From assembly GCA_947172415.1 (NCBI GenBank), contig OX359190.1, positions 7,254,001 to 7,318,000 on the forward strand: a stretch of 64,000 nucleotides of DNA, in the 5' to 3' direction. Each line of letters begins with the position of its first letter. Position 1 is the stretch's first letter. Source of the stretch: Chondrosia reniformis (taxonomy: Eukaryota > Porifera > Demospongiae > Chondrillida > Chondrillidae). A program made the translations under genes and the position numbers. Below are positions 35,381 to 45,927 of this stretch, piece after piece. The notes beneath the pieces were generated by a model. That model was not told where the DNA came from and did not search any database. It saw only the letters and a list, made by a program, of their open reading frames with translations.

Positions 35381-35599
35381 CTGGGTATTGCAGAGGAAAG
35401 AACAGAAATATAATATCTTACTAAGCACATTTCACTAATAAGTGTGCCTAAATGACAATGTACAATCTGAATTAAGCAAAACTGAATAATAAAGTTTCAA
35501 ATAAGAGCATACAGTTACTCAGGGAGTTTAATTCAATAATGCATAAACTTTCAATATTACACAATTTTCATATACAGAGCTACAAATTGGGATAGAGGC

Positions 35600-36440
35600 T
35601 GATATACCTGAAGCAGTACTTTACGTTGCTTCAAAACTCACAACCTACTCAGAGGTTACATATTACAACTAGCCTGCCATCATCAAGTGCACTTGTTTTT
35701 CACCGTGTCAGGAGGAAGACACAGAAGAAGGAGGAGGAGATAGGGGAGATGGAGACACAGACAACATCCACCTCCACCATGCCCCTCCCTTCTCTCCAGG
35801 AGGTACTCCCAGGCATCCTATGGGAAGTACTCCCTTAAAAGGTACTACAGCAAGAGGTGAGTAGCTAGGTAGTATGGGGTAATACTCAGGCTATAAATGT
35901 GCATTTTGTTCTTACAGAGACAGAAGGCTAACTTTGTTTGGAAGAAAAAGCAGGTAGGTTTCTTTCAAATGTTACAGCAGAGTAGCAACCACTCTTCAGT
36001 CAACCACTGAGTCCTCTTTCCACTATATAGGCACCTGACGATGACGACACCACCGATATTGCCAGAAAGATAAGGAGACTAGATGGCCAAGCACATAGAC
36101 TGAGTTGTCCTGTGAGTGTATCATGTACTGAGTGTACCAAGCACGTACTGTCAACCCAAGATGCCTTATACAACAACTGAACTTTAGATTTGTCTGGATG
36201 ATTGGAGTGGGTTTGGCAGCGAAGCGGTGTACTTAAAACACTGGGTGTGATTGCACAGCAAACACTTATTGCAGTTTCCAAACAGAACCACCAACCATCC
36301 ACCAGATCTTGCCAAATAAGTATTCTTTTTCTCTTTTCCTTTTTTGCAAGCAGAAAATAAGAAACACAATGGTGTCTAGGAATTCAATGCTAAATACCCT
36401 GAGACATTACCATATAAACAAAGGCCAATGGTGAATCATT
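35600..36440 (+). other. unassigned stretch with weak exon-like pieces
   Basis: A purine-rich open stretch at about 35700-35800, a piece bounded by AG and GT at about 35920-35954 (RQKANFVWKKKQ), and another after an acceptor at 36030 (APDDDDTTDIARKIRRL) read open on the plus strand. They do not join into a recognisable protein. They could be the upstream part of the Merlin element that follows, or decayed host exons. Confidence 0.25.
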
Positions 36441-36508
36441 GCAGGATAAATATTCCAAGTGTTTGCATGAACCCTACACAGAGGATATCGCGGAGTACCT
36501 AGACATAG

Positions 36509-37160
36509 ATGGAGGTGTCCTGCCTGCTACAGTGTTCAACCTTAAGGGAAGGGAGTTTCTTCAGCAAATTAAAGCTGACACTGCAGAAATGGCTACTCCT
36601 TATGCACTGGTGGGCCTTTGAGATAGCTGTTACTACAGCTACACAACTTGAGGTCACTGAAAACACAGCTTGTGCAGCATTATCAGTGGTTTTGTGAGGT
36701 GCGTTCCACTAAGCTGTGTTCTTCTCAAATACTCCTTGGAGGCCAAGGGGTGGAGGTCCAAATTGACAAGTCCCTGTTTTCGCACAAACCTAAGTTATAT
36801 AAAATTACATTACTAAGGTTACATTTAAATTCAAATAACATTCAACACGTACTATATGTATACACAGAATCACAGGGGCAGACCTCCAAGGCAGGAGAGA
36901 TAGGTGTTCAGCTTGTGCGACACCTCTTTTGACCCAGCCCTTTGGGCATATGGAGCTGGTGCCTGACCAAAGGGCTAGTACTTTGCTGCCCATTATTCAA
37001 GTACATGTGAAGCCCAGCACCATAACCGCCCCAGACGAATGGAGAGCATACAGCAATGTTGGTCAGCTACCCAATGTAGCTGCCCACAGCTGTCAACCAT
37101 AGCATTAACCTTATGGGTCCCACTGGGATCCACACTAGCAACCGTCTATATGGACTTTAG
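36509..37160 (+). mobile_element. Merlin-type (IS1595/ISXO2-like) transposase remnant
   Basis: Three pieces in shifting frames follow the order of an ISXO2-like DDE transposase. First, GSFFSKLKLTLQKWLLLMHW and TENTAC (36560-36697). Then ILLGGQGVEVQIDKSLF (36730-36780), holding the first acidic residue. Last, TLLPIIQVHVKPST with DEWRAY (36980-37060), and after another shift VNHSIN and TGIHTSN (about 37095-37150). Eukaryotic transposons with this transposase are named Merlin. Frameshifts make it dead; terminal repeats were not found. Confidence 0.72.
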
Positions 37161-37441
37161 AGAACTTCTGTACTGAGTTTGAATGAAAGTTTCTTCTTAA
37201 TGAAGGAGATACGGTTGATTAAATATTTTGTATCATATAAATTTTTACTTCATCGCGACATTTTTTTCAAAAAATATCTGAGACAATTTTCTGCAATTTT
37301 TACTGGCACTTACATATAAGTCACAAGTAAGTAATCATTGATGCCAAAAATGTAATTTCTACCAAAGCACCAAAAGTGTACCTTTTTCACATGGACAGTC
37401 CCATAGAGTATATCAGTGTATGTGTACAATGTATACATCTA

Positions 37442-37553
37442 TCAGTGTTCTAAATGCTGTGCCTGCATGACAGCAGACAGTTTGTCAAAAAGATGACCAG
37501 TGGAAGGTCTTTCAGCTGGGGCTTCTTGCAAACATTCCTTCATTTCAGAGTAA
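37442..37553 (-). pseudogene. orphan last exon of a protein kinase domain
   Basis: An exon-like piece after an acceptor reads YSEMKECLQEAPAERPSTGH, then LFDKLSAVM and a stop at 37442-37444. This is subdomain XI of tyrosine-type kinases (M-x-x-CL-x-x-x-P-x-x-RPS, with the invariant Arg). No other kinase exon is visible on the minus strand nearby, so it is either a stranded fragment or the last exon of a gene whose other exons were not recognised. Confidence 0.55.
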
Positions 37554-38017
37554 CTACGTATTTATAAATATTAAAATAGCCCAAAGATGAGGACTACATA
37601 CAGTATGTACAAATAGAAAATTATGCACATTTCTGTACTTGTTTATCTTATCATTTCAGGATGGAAAACCTGTTCTAAAAGATGTTTTGAAGTTAGTTGA
37701 AACCTGTTTTTTAATATGACAACCTATCCTTACATTTTCCCTTATTTGTATTAATAACAATGTGACACGAGTGGTGAGAAAGTGTTTAATGCTAATTGGA
37801 AGAAATTCTATAATGTAAATAGCTACATTTGTCAGTCAAAGTACAAAGGATAAAACCATTGTAATGAAAAATGTCACATTCTTAATTATGGTTTTGAAAT
37901 TGAACAGGTATTTCAAAGATGTCTGTTTGTACAAAACTTCATATTAATGCCAGTTTGTTATATGTTACCCTTAGAATACTGTTTTTGTGATTTGTATAAA
38001 TACATACGGCACGTACA

Positions 38018-38703
38018 AAAAAGGTTTACATCGAACTTCGATCGACTTCCAAGAGAAATAGAAAGGCTACATCGAGACAGGGAAGCACTAAAGGTTGATA
38101 AAGGACAGGCAAAGCTTGAAATAGAAAAGCTACAGCATCAGTAAATCTATCAGATGTACGGTATACGTCAAAAGTAATGCTAATACTCACGAGATTTGAG
38201 TGCGAGTGCCTCAAAGAAGCAAATGCTAATGAGTGGCATTTAGCTCGAGATTTTAGCGAGGACCAAATGGTGTGCGCACAACAAACCTGATAATGGTATA
38301 AATAAGCAGGTGTCGAATTTTTTTTACACAACCTTTCGAGAATCGACTGTCAATCCTTCTTAAGCAATCAATATATCACCGAAATCGATACCTCAGCTAA
38401 TTCTTTCTTGATTCGGCCATAAGAATAGGTATATTCGGTCGTAAGGACTACGATACGTTGTCTAGCATAATGAGATAGTCATGGCATAGTGGCGTCACTT
38501 CTCAAATCTTGAATTTCTCATCGAAAAACGTGTTGCTTTTAGCATTCAATGCGAACGTATAATGTATTTTCCCATGATATTAGATTGAGGTGTAGCCGAG
38601 CGATGCTCGAGATGATTTCTCGCCATACTAATAAATAATGTTCTTCTATTATTGCCATCTCACTACTAGTGACAACACAGTTAGTTAAAGGGGGTAGTGT
38701 GGT
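38018..38703 (+). repeat. segmental repeat A, copy 1 (encodes a coiled-coil tail)
   Basis: About 660 bases from 38040 match 47281-48034 at high identity. At its start, a frame reads IERLHRDREALKVDKG and stops at a TAA near 38144. A heptad-like pattern suggests the last exon of a coiled-coil protein carried by the repeat. Copy 2 has a frame-changing difference after KVDEG. Confidence 0.7.
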
Positions 38704-39825
38704 GATTAAAAATGTTTGAGATTAGGAATACTGCCTAAACGTTCCCTTTCCCAAGGTAATGCCTAGCAAAATATTCAGTTCAGGGGGCCATTTTTTGGCA
38801 GAAAAGATATCCTGTACATTAAATTGTCTCATCAGCTGCATTTCAATAAACCTGTTGTTCATGCGGTACCTACCTAAAAAGCGTACACTACCTATTATCG
38901 GCATATAAATAGTTGAACGTCACAGTTTCCTTACCATTTGCTTTTTCAACTTACTTTAAAAACAACCAATGAGATCATTGTCTCTTCCTGCAACAGCATA
39001 TGAAGTATTACATCCATCCCAACGTTTTTTATGTTTTGTGCTAGGACCAGGGCAAGACCTAAATGCCATTGTATGCCGTCAATTTTTCAAGGCCATATCT
39101 CTTAGAAAACGTTACAGTGCAAGCTTTATGTAACAGGGCTGTTTTATGGCCATATTTACTGGACGAATATACAAAAACTAAGCAACAAAACCCAAATGTG
39201 GTGTAGTAGGGATCACTTCCAGTACATTAGGGAATCATGAGGTATCTGCTAAAAATTTGTCAGTGCCTCATGAACTTGGAGGAGGACAGCAGCTTAGGTG
39301 AACATGAGGGTGCCGTCTCAACCACTGACACTTTTGATGCATATACTTCAGCATGGCTGGACATTATAGATCGTGGTGGTCTATTCAAAATTAGTCTTAC
39401 TTTCTTCTTTGCCTGTTTTCCCAGTCTCTTAGAAGACCTAGATCGTTTGCTGGGAGCAGTTACAGTAGTCATCTTTACTATATACGTAGATTAGATTTTT
39501 GTTTTGATAATAAGCAAATCTAAAGTAAGGATAAGGAAGTCCAAAATATTGATAATCAAGACCACCCTGTTCTGTGGTCAATCCTTAGCAACAGATCACT
39601 TTCTCCATAAATATGGCAAGAATGTGGACAATAATTCTATAAACTTCATATTGTCATTTATTTGATGCTTCTGTTTAAGTAAGCCTGTCTGCATGTATCC
39701 ATGATGATAAATGCAGATGTACAAACATTGTCAAGCACACATATCTACATTACATTACATTACACCCATAAACACACACACACTTACAAAGCAAATATCC
39801 TCATTAAATGGTTGCTTTTCCACTA
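38704..39825. other. 1.1-kb segment present in copy 1 but absent from copy 2 of the segmental repeat
   Basis: In the second copy the sequences on either side are contiguous near 48035. The segment includes a stretch at about 39080-39110 (gtcaatttttcaaggccata and following bases) also found, inverted, at 43600 and 63530. A Lys/Arg/Ser-rich 70-codon minus-strand frame lies at 39260-39472. It looks like an inserted or rearranged repeat; no gene could be assigned. Confidence 0.5.
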
Positions 39826-40070
39826 TTGGCCTAAGTTGTTAGGATCCCATACCCTACCTCCTGAAAGGTTGTGATTCACCTTGACCCAGTTGAACCATAA
39901 TGGGTCCCAAGGTCTAACCACAGCAATGGCCTCCAGAAACATTGACTGAGTCATGTATCTTGTACTTACCATCCTACGCATTTAATTGTAATGTAAACAA
40001 ATTCTTTTAAAACCACAAAACGCCCCTTTTTGGTATACAATTGGTATATAGTAACAATGGACATTTGGGT
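39826..40070. repeat. segmental repeat B, copy 1
   Basis: Starting at ttggcctaagttgttaggat, about 245 bases match 48036-48280 almost base for base. It ends at the element boundary tggacatttgggtagtgggg. Confidence 0.75.
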
Positions 40071-40505
40071 AGTGGGGCCATAGCCACTGCTCCGAAAAGT
40101 TCTTGCGTAACTGTAATAGAAAGGTATATGAGGGATTGTGTAAGAGTATAGAAGACTCGCGATGATAGTTATGTTTGCATCATCTGACGAATAAGCGGAA
40201 GTGGCGATTCATTGAAATCAGTCGTTTAATAGTAGTGGTGTGTATTATTCGACCGCATTTAAATATTGTCATTTTGAGTTAGCATAAGATTGTGTAAATA
40301 AGGAAGGTGACAACCACTAATTAACTTGGAACATTTTTAATCGAGAAGATCCTCTAGGAGACGTGAGACCCTTATTGAAATTGTGAGATGGTAATTGAAC
40401 GAGAGTATGTTTATGAAAGCGTTGCGTATGGAATGAAATCAGCAAGATAATGGAAGGTTTTTTAAAATAGAGTCAGTTCACTTTGTATAATTAGACGGAT
40501 GGATT
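40063..40505. mobile_element. non-autonomous relative of the 48277 transposon, copy 1
   Basis: Begins acatttgggtagtggggcca and matches 50806-51245 through its length (shared gtgagacc, gaatgaaatcagcaagataa, agagtcagttc). It matches 48277-48560 over its first 290 bases, which in that copy lead into a transposase gene. There is no coding content here. The right boundary is not certain, and the element may run on to about 42310. Confidence 0.65.
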
Positions 40506-41371
40506 GCAGGGCATGTAAGTTTATAGCTGTCTGGGTAGGTAAAGAGTAGATAGAAGCAGGAAGTGATTAGTTTGTTGGTTATTTTGTGTAACTGTAAGCA
40601 ATGCGAATGTTAATTGAAAGGAATAGTGTTCTGTTATAAAGGTTTTTTAGAAGAAAGCACAGTTTTGTGATGATAGATGATTTAGGTAATATTTGTATGT
40701 TACAATAAATGTCAGAAGAATGTCTGTATAAATAAGGCAATGGCTATTGTTGTCTTGGAAAGAGCACCACACATATTGAAGTGTAAAGCAAGCACCAGTC
40801 TAAGGTCATATTAGCACTATTTGGATATTGTGCTAGACCCTACCTTCTTGCTCCTGTAGTAGCACTGCTGGTGGTCAGGAAGTAGGGAGTGATATGAAGC
40901 AGGGAATGGTATTCATAATATTAGACTAAAGGTAAACATGGTGTAATGTACAATGCAACATGCTTAGCTTTGGTCTAATTTTAAATGCTTGCCAAGTTGG
41001 TTATCAAACCACATGGCAGTCCTCCCTTTACAAATTAAAATATTGCACAATGATATATTGACCATAATTACGCAACGTTACAACAACATGGCAATACGAA
41101 TAACAACATAATAGCAGTCATTTTTCCAGCTCTTGATGGGAAAAGAATGATAGGAAAATTTCACAAGGGTTTAGTTGAATCACACTGAACTCATAAGAAA
41201 TTGTTATATGATCATTAACAGGATCTTGGTAGTTCAGTCAGGTTTGGCATGGTTTAATTACCCCAAACACATTTCCGAACCTCCTTGAGTTGTCACGTGA
41301 TTTGCTCATGCGCAAAAGGAATTTAAACCATGCTTCACATCTCAGGAATTTCCTCCGTAGTTAATTGAAGA

Positions 41372-41499
41372 ATGGCGGCTTGCAAAAAGCTAAAGGTAAA
41401 GCTAAAGCCTGCAAAGCATAAAAGGGGTAACAACCTAGAGCTTGAGAAGAAAAAAGTGCAAATTGAAACTCAGATTGAGGAGGAGATAAACTCTGAAAA
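41372..41499 (+). other. possible first exon of a lysine-rich protein
   Basis: ATG at 41372 opens a Lys/Glu-rich frame (MAACKKLKVKLKPAKHKRG...) ending GAA AA|GTAAGAT, a strong donor, after 128 bases. It resembles a first exon in composition and boundary, but no following exon was identified. It could belong to the transposon sequence on either side. Confidence 0.3.
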
Positions 41500-42175
41500 G
41501 TAAGATCACTGTACTTGAATAATATCATAACTTATTAATTTTATGCACTGTGGTCTGAGTGATATTAATTCAGTCGCTTCTTATCCTTATTTTGGTGGGA
41601 CTTTCAGGATGGCTCATCTAGTATCTGGTTACTTTTACTTAAATGCTGACGACTTCATTAAATATAAGAAGAATTGTCTATCCCCAAGAAGAAACGTCTT
41701 AGTTTACCATATTTGGACAAGGATATAAGAGGATTTAAAAAGCCGATGCCGTCTTAAAATCCTGTTGTATCGCGGTTATAAAATTTTAACACAGGTGGTT
41801 GCCCTGGAAACGGAGTATGTTTATTATTATTATTACGAGCAAATGCAATGAGCTAGTTTTCTGATTCATGAGAAATTACCCTATGATAGCTGTTCCTTCT
41901 GGAGCTGAGTCTTTCAAGGAATGTTGAACCACCCCAAACTCATTAGAAATGATCCTATGACCCTTCTTCCGTCAAGTGCTCAGTGGTTCAGTCAGGTTCG
42001 GTAGGTTGAAGCACCATGGACTCATTACAAATTATCCTATGATGGTTCAAAGGTATCGTCATTGTTACGTCTGGACCTCAATGGTTCAAGGAAATAGGGC
42101 GATTGCACAATGACGTCCTATTGGGTTCTAAATATATAGTGTTAGCAGAGAGATACCGATATTCTATAGCAGATT

Positions 42176-42247
42176 ATGAAGATGAAAATAAGTAAGATTG
42201 TAGTTGCTTGGCGTCTAGTGAGGGCAATTTCGGCTGTCTTCACAATT
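42176..42247 (+). other. conserved short hydrophobic exon, copy 1
   Basis: Reads MKMKISKIVVAWRLVRAIS with AVFTI, then a GTAAGT donor. A homologous exon at 50080-50145 reads MKRRTLIVAFRIVRTISAVL with TI and a GTGAGT donor. Frame, donor position and upstream bases (tagcagagag) are all kept, which suggests a real 5' exon of a repeated gene. Protein unknown; the peptide could be a signal or membrane anchor. Confidence 0.4.
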
Positions 42248-42783
42248 GTAAGTTTTTTTATGTTATAATATAAAAATTAAATAGACATTGCAGCATTTTA
42301 TCAGTAACGTCTAAAAAGGCTGCCAGAGGCTCTGGTGGAGTGGGAGTCCTAATTAAAGAGTCTCTACTTTGTATATATACTGCATATATACTGTATGGTT
42401 TCCTTTGGCAATCGAATTTGCTGCTGCGAGTAATTCTCCAAACGAAATACAGTCAAACTCTGATAGTAAGAATGAAAATTGGTATATATACTTACTAAGC
42501 AAGGTATACTTGTAACTTACAATGTAGAATAGCTCCTTGGGGATTGGTAAAGTATACTTAATAAAAGAGGGTACTTAATATCCCAGGTATTTACTCTCAG
42601 AGTTTGACTGTAATATCAAAAAACGTAATTCTTAGGCACCTGCTATAAAACGTCAGAATGTATCAGCACCTGAATCACGCACTTTGTGCATGACCTACCC
42701 CCACATAATTAGACCATACGTGCACGCAAGCAAAGAAGTACCATGGTATCTACTGTTGTAAATTTAGATTGAATTGAAAGAAA

Positions 42784-43263
42784 TTGTTGAAATTGGTGAG
42801 GTTGCTCTTCCCTCATCTACAAGTTACATTCTCTGCTGGTTTCGGGAGAGAGTTTCAGAATAAAATGCTGAAACAACTTTGTGTTTCAATCGTTCCTTCA
42901 GCATGCTTTCTGTTTCAGGGTGCCCCAGACATCCTAATTCATCATAGTTACACTTTGGTTAATAGTTCTAATATTGATCTTGACAGTAGCACCAGTGAAG
43001 ATGAGGCAGTTGAGAACTGCCATCAGAGACCACCACTTAAAGCAAATGATGGGGTGGGTTTACCAGAGAAGACAGGAGAAATATTTGCTGCTCTGTACAT
43101 CCTCTTGGTTTCTAAAATCCTGAGAAAAATAATTAAAGGAAAGAATATTGAACGTAAATCTGAAGTAAAAGGACTTCTTGTGGACAAAATATTATCAGGA
43201 GTGGAATGTTCACTGTCAGTTGAAATGAGGAAAGGTGCAGCTAGTCCACTAATTGCTTTATAA
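42784..43263 (+). CDS. hypothetical protein or exon
   Basis: A 159-codon open frame. A good acceptor (tgtttcag) at 42918 suggests that only the second half, from GAPDILIHHSYTLV, is exonic. That part is acidic in the middle (SSTSEDEAVE) and then helical and basic. I do not recognise a family. Repeats surround it, so a transposon origin is likely. It could be a downstream exon of the frame starting at 42176. Confidence 0.3.
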   Translation: MLKLVRLLFPHLQVTFSAGFGREFQNKMLKQLCVSIVPSACFLFQGAPDILIHHSYTLVNSSNIDLDSSTSEDEAVENCHQRPPLKANDGVGLPEKTGEIFAALYILLVSKILRKIIKGKNIERKSEVKGLLVDKILSGVECSLSVEMRKGAASPLIAL

Positions 43264-43349
43264 ACAACTTTATGGGTTCCATTTTGACACCACAGATATT
43301 GTGCAGCCTTCTAAAGCATCTAATTAACCCTGAGGATTAATAGGTTCCA

Positions 43350-43745
43350 TTTTTGGGGCGCCACAGGCGCCCCTATATTGTTTTCAGAAATTATGTTAAC
43401 GTATGGCTTCCTGTTCGTAGTCTTGTATATATATATATATATATATCTGTCAAAAAATGGCGGACGTTCGGATAACTTTCGTTTTCTAGCTTAAAATTAG
43501 CTTTCTCTTCCTTAGCGTAGAACAGTGAACGAACGAAATGGACTTAAAAACCACCCTTACTAATACTATGTAACGTGAAGCTTGCGCAAAAACGTTTTCT
43601 ACGAGATATGGCCTTGAAAAATTGACGGCCAACAAGAGTCGATCGGAAATCGGTTAACCGGATATCTATGAGAAGCAGCCAAGTAGTTCGAGTTTACTTA
43701 GGGGCGCCTGGCGCCCCACGAGTTTTTTAAACTCGAACTCCTTGT
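43350..43745. repeat. element bounded by GGCGCC-rich palindromes
   Basis: Left ggggcgccacaggcgcccct and right aggggcgcctggcgcccc bracket about 350 bases, with an (AT)n run at about 43427. The right part (aagtagttcgagttt...aaactcgaactccttgttt) also occurs at 63600-63655, and its gatatggccttgaaaaattg stretch recurs at 39090 (inverted) and 63540. A dispersed non-coding repeat. Confidence 0.65.
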
Positions 43746-43963
43746 TTGTTTTTAATTGTAACAATTGTAAGTTCAAAAATGTTATATATAATGTACAGAC
43801 ATTGAGTCTTAATTAATGTTTTGAAGCCAGTGTAACTATGGCAACAAGGAGTGGGGTGAGTGTCTAACAGACTGGTTGGAATGTTGATTGTGTATCCCTA
43901 TGAATTTAATTTTCATTTGTTTGTGCTGGTCATGCTCAGAGGCTGAGTTTGCACATATATATA

Positions 43964-43983
43964 CTGTACTGATTGAAAGTAAT
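43964..43983 (+). repeat. left terminal inverted repeat of the BEN transposon
   Basis: CTGTACTGATTGAAAGTAAT directly after TA. Sub-terminal GC-rich palindromic repeats (cgagaggcctcgagaggcct) follow at about 44015-44040 and could be transposase-binding sites or hairpins. Confidence 0.8.
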
Positions 43984-44146
43984 GTGAGAGTCCCCGCGAG
44001 GGTCTCCCACCCACTCGAGAGGCCTCGAGAGGCCTCGCGAGCGCTCGCAGCACGTTATCACCTCGCAGGGTGTATAAACGCCTTAAATCGTTCGCTACTA
44101 CGTGTTAAAATAGGCATTTAGTCGTTATTTGTTATTCTGAAACGTT

Positions 44147-45731
44147 ATGACAGCGAAAAATTTAATCTCCGTGGAGTGGCTCGAGTCGCGCGACCAAGGA
44201 AACATCAATAAAGTCAATATAAAACACGTAGTAGAGCCTGGTGTGGAAGATATTTCAGTGGGGGCAATCGTCAAAGTGAAATTTGGCAACAAAATTTACA
44301 GCGCCAAAGTTTTAGACTTGCTTTCGTGGAAGCCTGGCAAGAGGAAAAGTAGGAAGAGGCCTGCAAAAGAGAATGTAAGTTTTCTTGAAATTAAAATAAG
44401 GGGTAAGCCACTTACGAATTTGATTATGCTGCACTTAATATCCATATCGTAGGTCATTAAAAAGGCAAAAGTAACGCGCAAATCTAAGCAAGTGAGTCAT
44501 ACACCCTACGTGCATCTAGAGTAACCAATCAATAATCGGCCACTCGTATGGTTATTATTCTTTTGTGTGTGCTTAATTCCCACTGTAGATCACTAAAAAG
44601 GCAGATACTGCGACTCGAAAATCTAAGCAAGTGAGTCAATCAAAAATACATGCATCTATCAATTCATCAAATTTATAAATGATTATTGTTTTGTTTTCAC
44701 AGAAATGGCTGGGAGTAGGGAGTCCAGTGAGAGCCCCATTAGGGACAATCAGCAACACCAGTCAGCCTTCTACTACAGTGGCTCTGACCAATCTGTCCCC
44801 TGTTCGCTGCTCTTCCTCACACTCATCCTCACTACTCTCTGCTTCCTCCATCTCAGTTTCGCCCATCACCCCAACATATTCACCCACTACACACCCTGCC
44901 CTTTCCTCCACATTAGTCTCTCCTCGCATCCCAACACAGTCACTTTCGGCAACCCCAAGACGTTCATTAACCTACAGACTGTCTTCCTCCACCATCTCAC
45001 CACCACTCCTTACTACACCACATTCATCGACCTACCATCCCCCAACAGCTCCACTTTCACCAATATATCAACCCATAATTCATCCTTCACACTACACTGA
45101 TCCCTCCCAAGCCCCACTAATCCATCAGTGCCATTACAATTATCCTCACTACACTCATCTTCCTGTGCCCACTCCACCCCCTATGCATCCAGCCCTCTCA
45201 CCAATGTTAACATACCCACCATATCAAGTCATCTACCCTCCTACCCCTACTTGTGCTTGCACTCCACGCCCTACTTGTGCTTGCACTCCACGCCCTACTT
45301 GTGCTTGCACTCCACGCCCTATAGCTACTTGTGCTTGCACTCCACACCGTTCTGCTCCTGATGTGGATGAAGAGGAGTCATTTATAAAATTTGATGAGGT
45401 TTTTGAAAATTATACTAGTGGTGAAAACCTTAAATTTCAGCAGGCAATAATAGACAATACCTATCAAAAGGCCTCATCAAAAGGAAACCTGGCTGTCCTG
45501 CTAAGTAGAAAGGCCTTTACAAGAAGAGAACGGAGGAGAGCTAACTGTGATGGAGATGCAAGATATAAAAAGGAAGCCTTATCTCCAAGCCGGCTGGATG
45601 CTATTAAAAGAGCAATTGGGTCGATCTACCCTAGGCGATATGGAGAAGAAGAAAAGGATTGGTGGAGACCATTTAAGCAGGCAATAAATGAGAGTTGCCG
45701 CAGATTAAATAGAAATAAAAAGTTCTGCTAA
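44147..45731 (+). CDS. BEN-domain protein carried by the transposon, 4 exons, 445 aa
   Basis: Exons 44147-44374, 44453-44491, 44589-44630 and 44703-45731 all join in phase 0. Exon 1 is a compact basic module (VGAIVKVKFGNKIYSAKVLD, a beta-barrel-like pattern recalling Tudor or chromatin-reader folds; inference). Exons 2 and 3 are near-duplicates encoding KKAKVTRKSKQ and KKADTATRKSKQ, nuclear-localisation-like. Exon 4 starts with a Ser/Thr/Pro-rich stretch and a TCACTPRP repeat. It ends in about 80 residues fitting a BEN domain: LAVLLSRKAFTRRE, then KEALSPSRLDAIKRAIG, DWWRPFKQAINESCRRL. BEN domains bind DNA or chromatin in animal regulators, some viruses and some transposons. It faces the transposase gene. 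Role unknown: target choice, silencing evasion or regulation are possible. Confidence 0.75.
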
Positions 45732-45927
45732 TTATAAACTAAATCTACTACTATATAGTAAATTTCTTGTTAAGAACATTTATGAGCCAAAATACTCCGT
45801 GAATCCAACCATCATCAATGAATGCATGTGAATATACCGAAAAATAGTAATATAGTAATATAAAAATAGTAATATAAAAATAGTAAAAGAAAAATAGTAA
45901 TATAATAGTCCACAATAATAAATAATA

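Noticed and set aside
38026-38331. Minus-strand frame also found at 47212-47511
   Set aside because: It is an antisense shadow of segmental repeat A. The plus strand has the more plausible coiled-coil end.
44705-45361. Two overlapping plus-strand frames (131 and 77 codons) in the BEN gene
   Set aside because: They are other-frame shadows of the Ser/Thr/Pro-rich part of exon 4.
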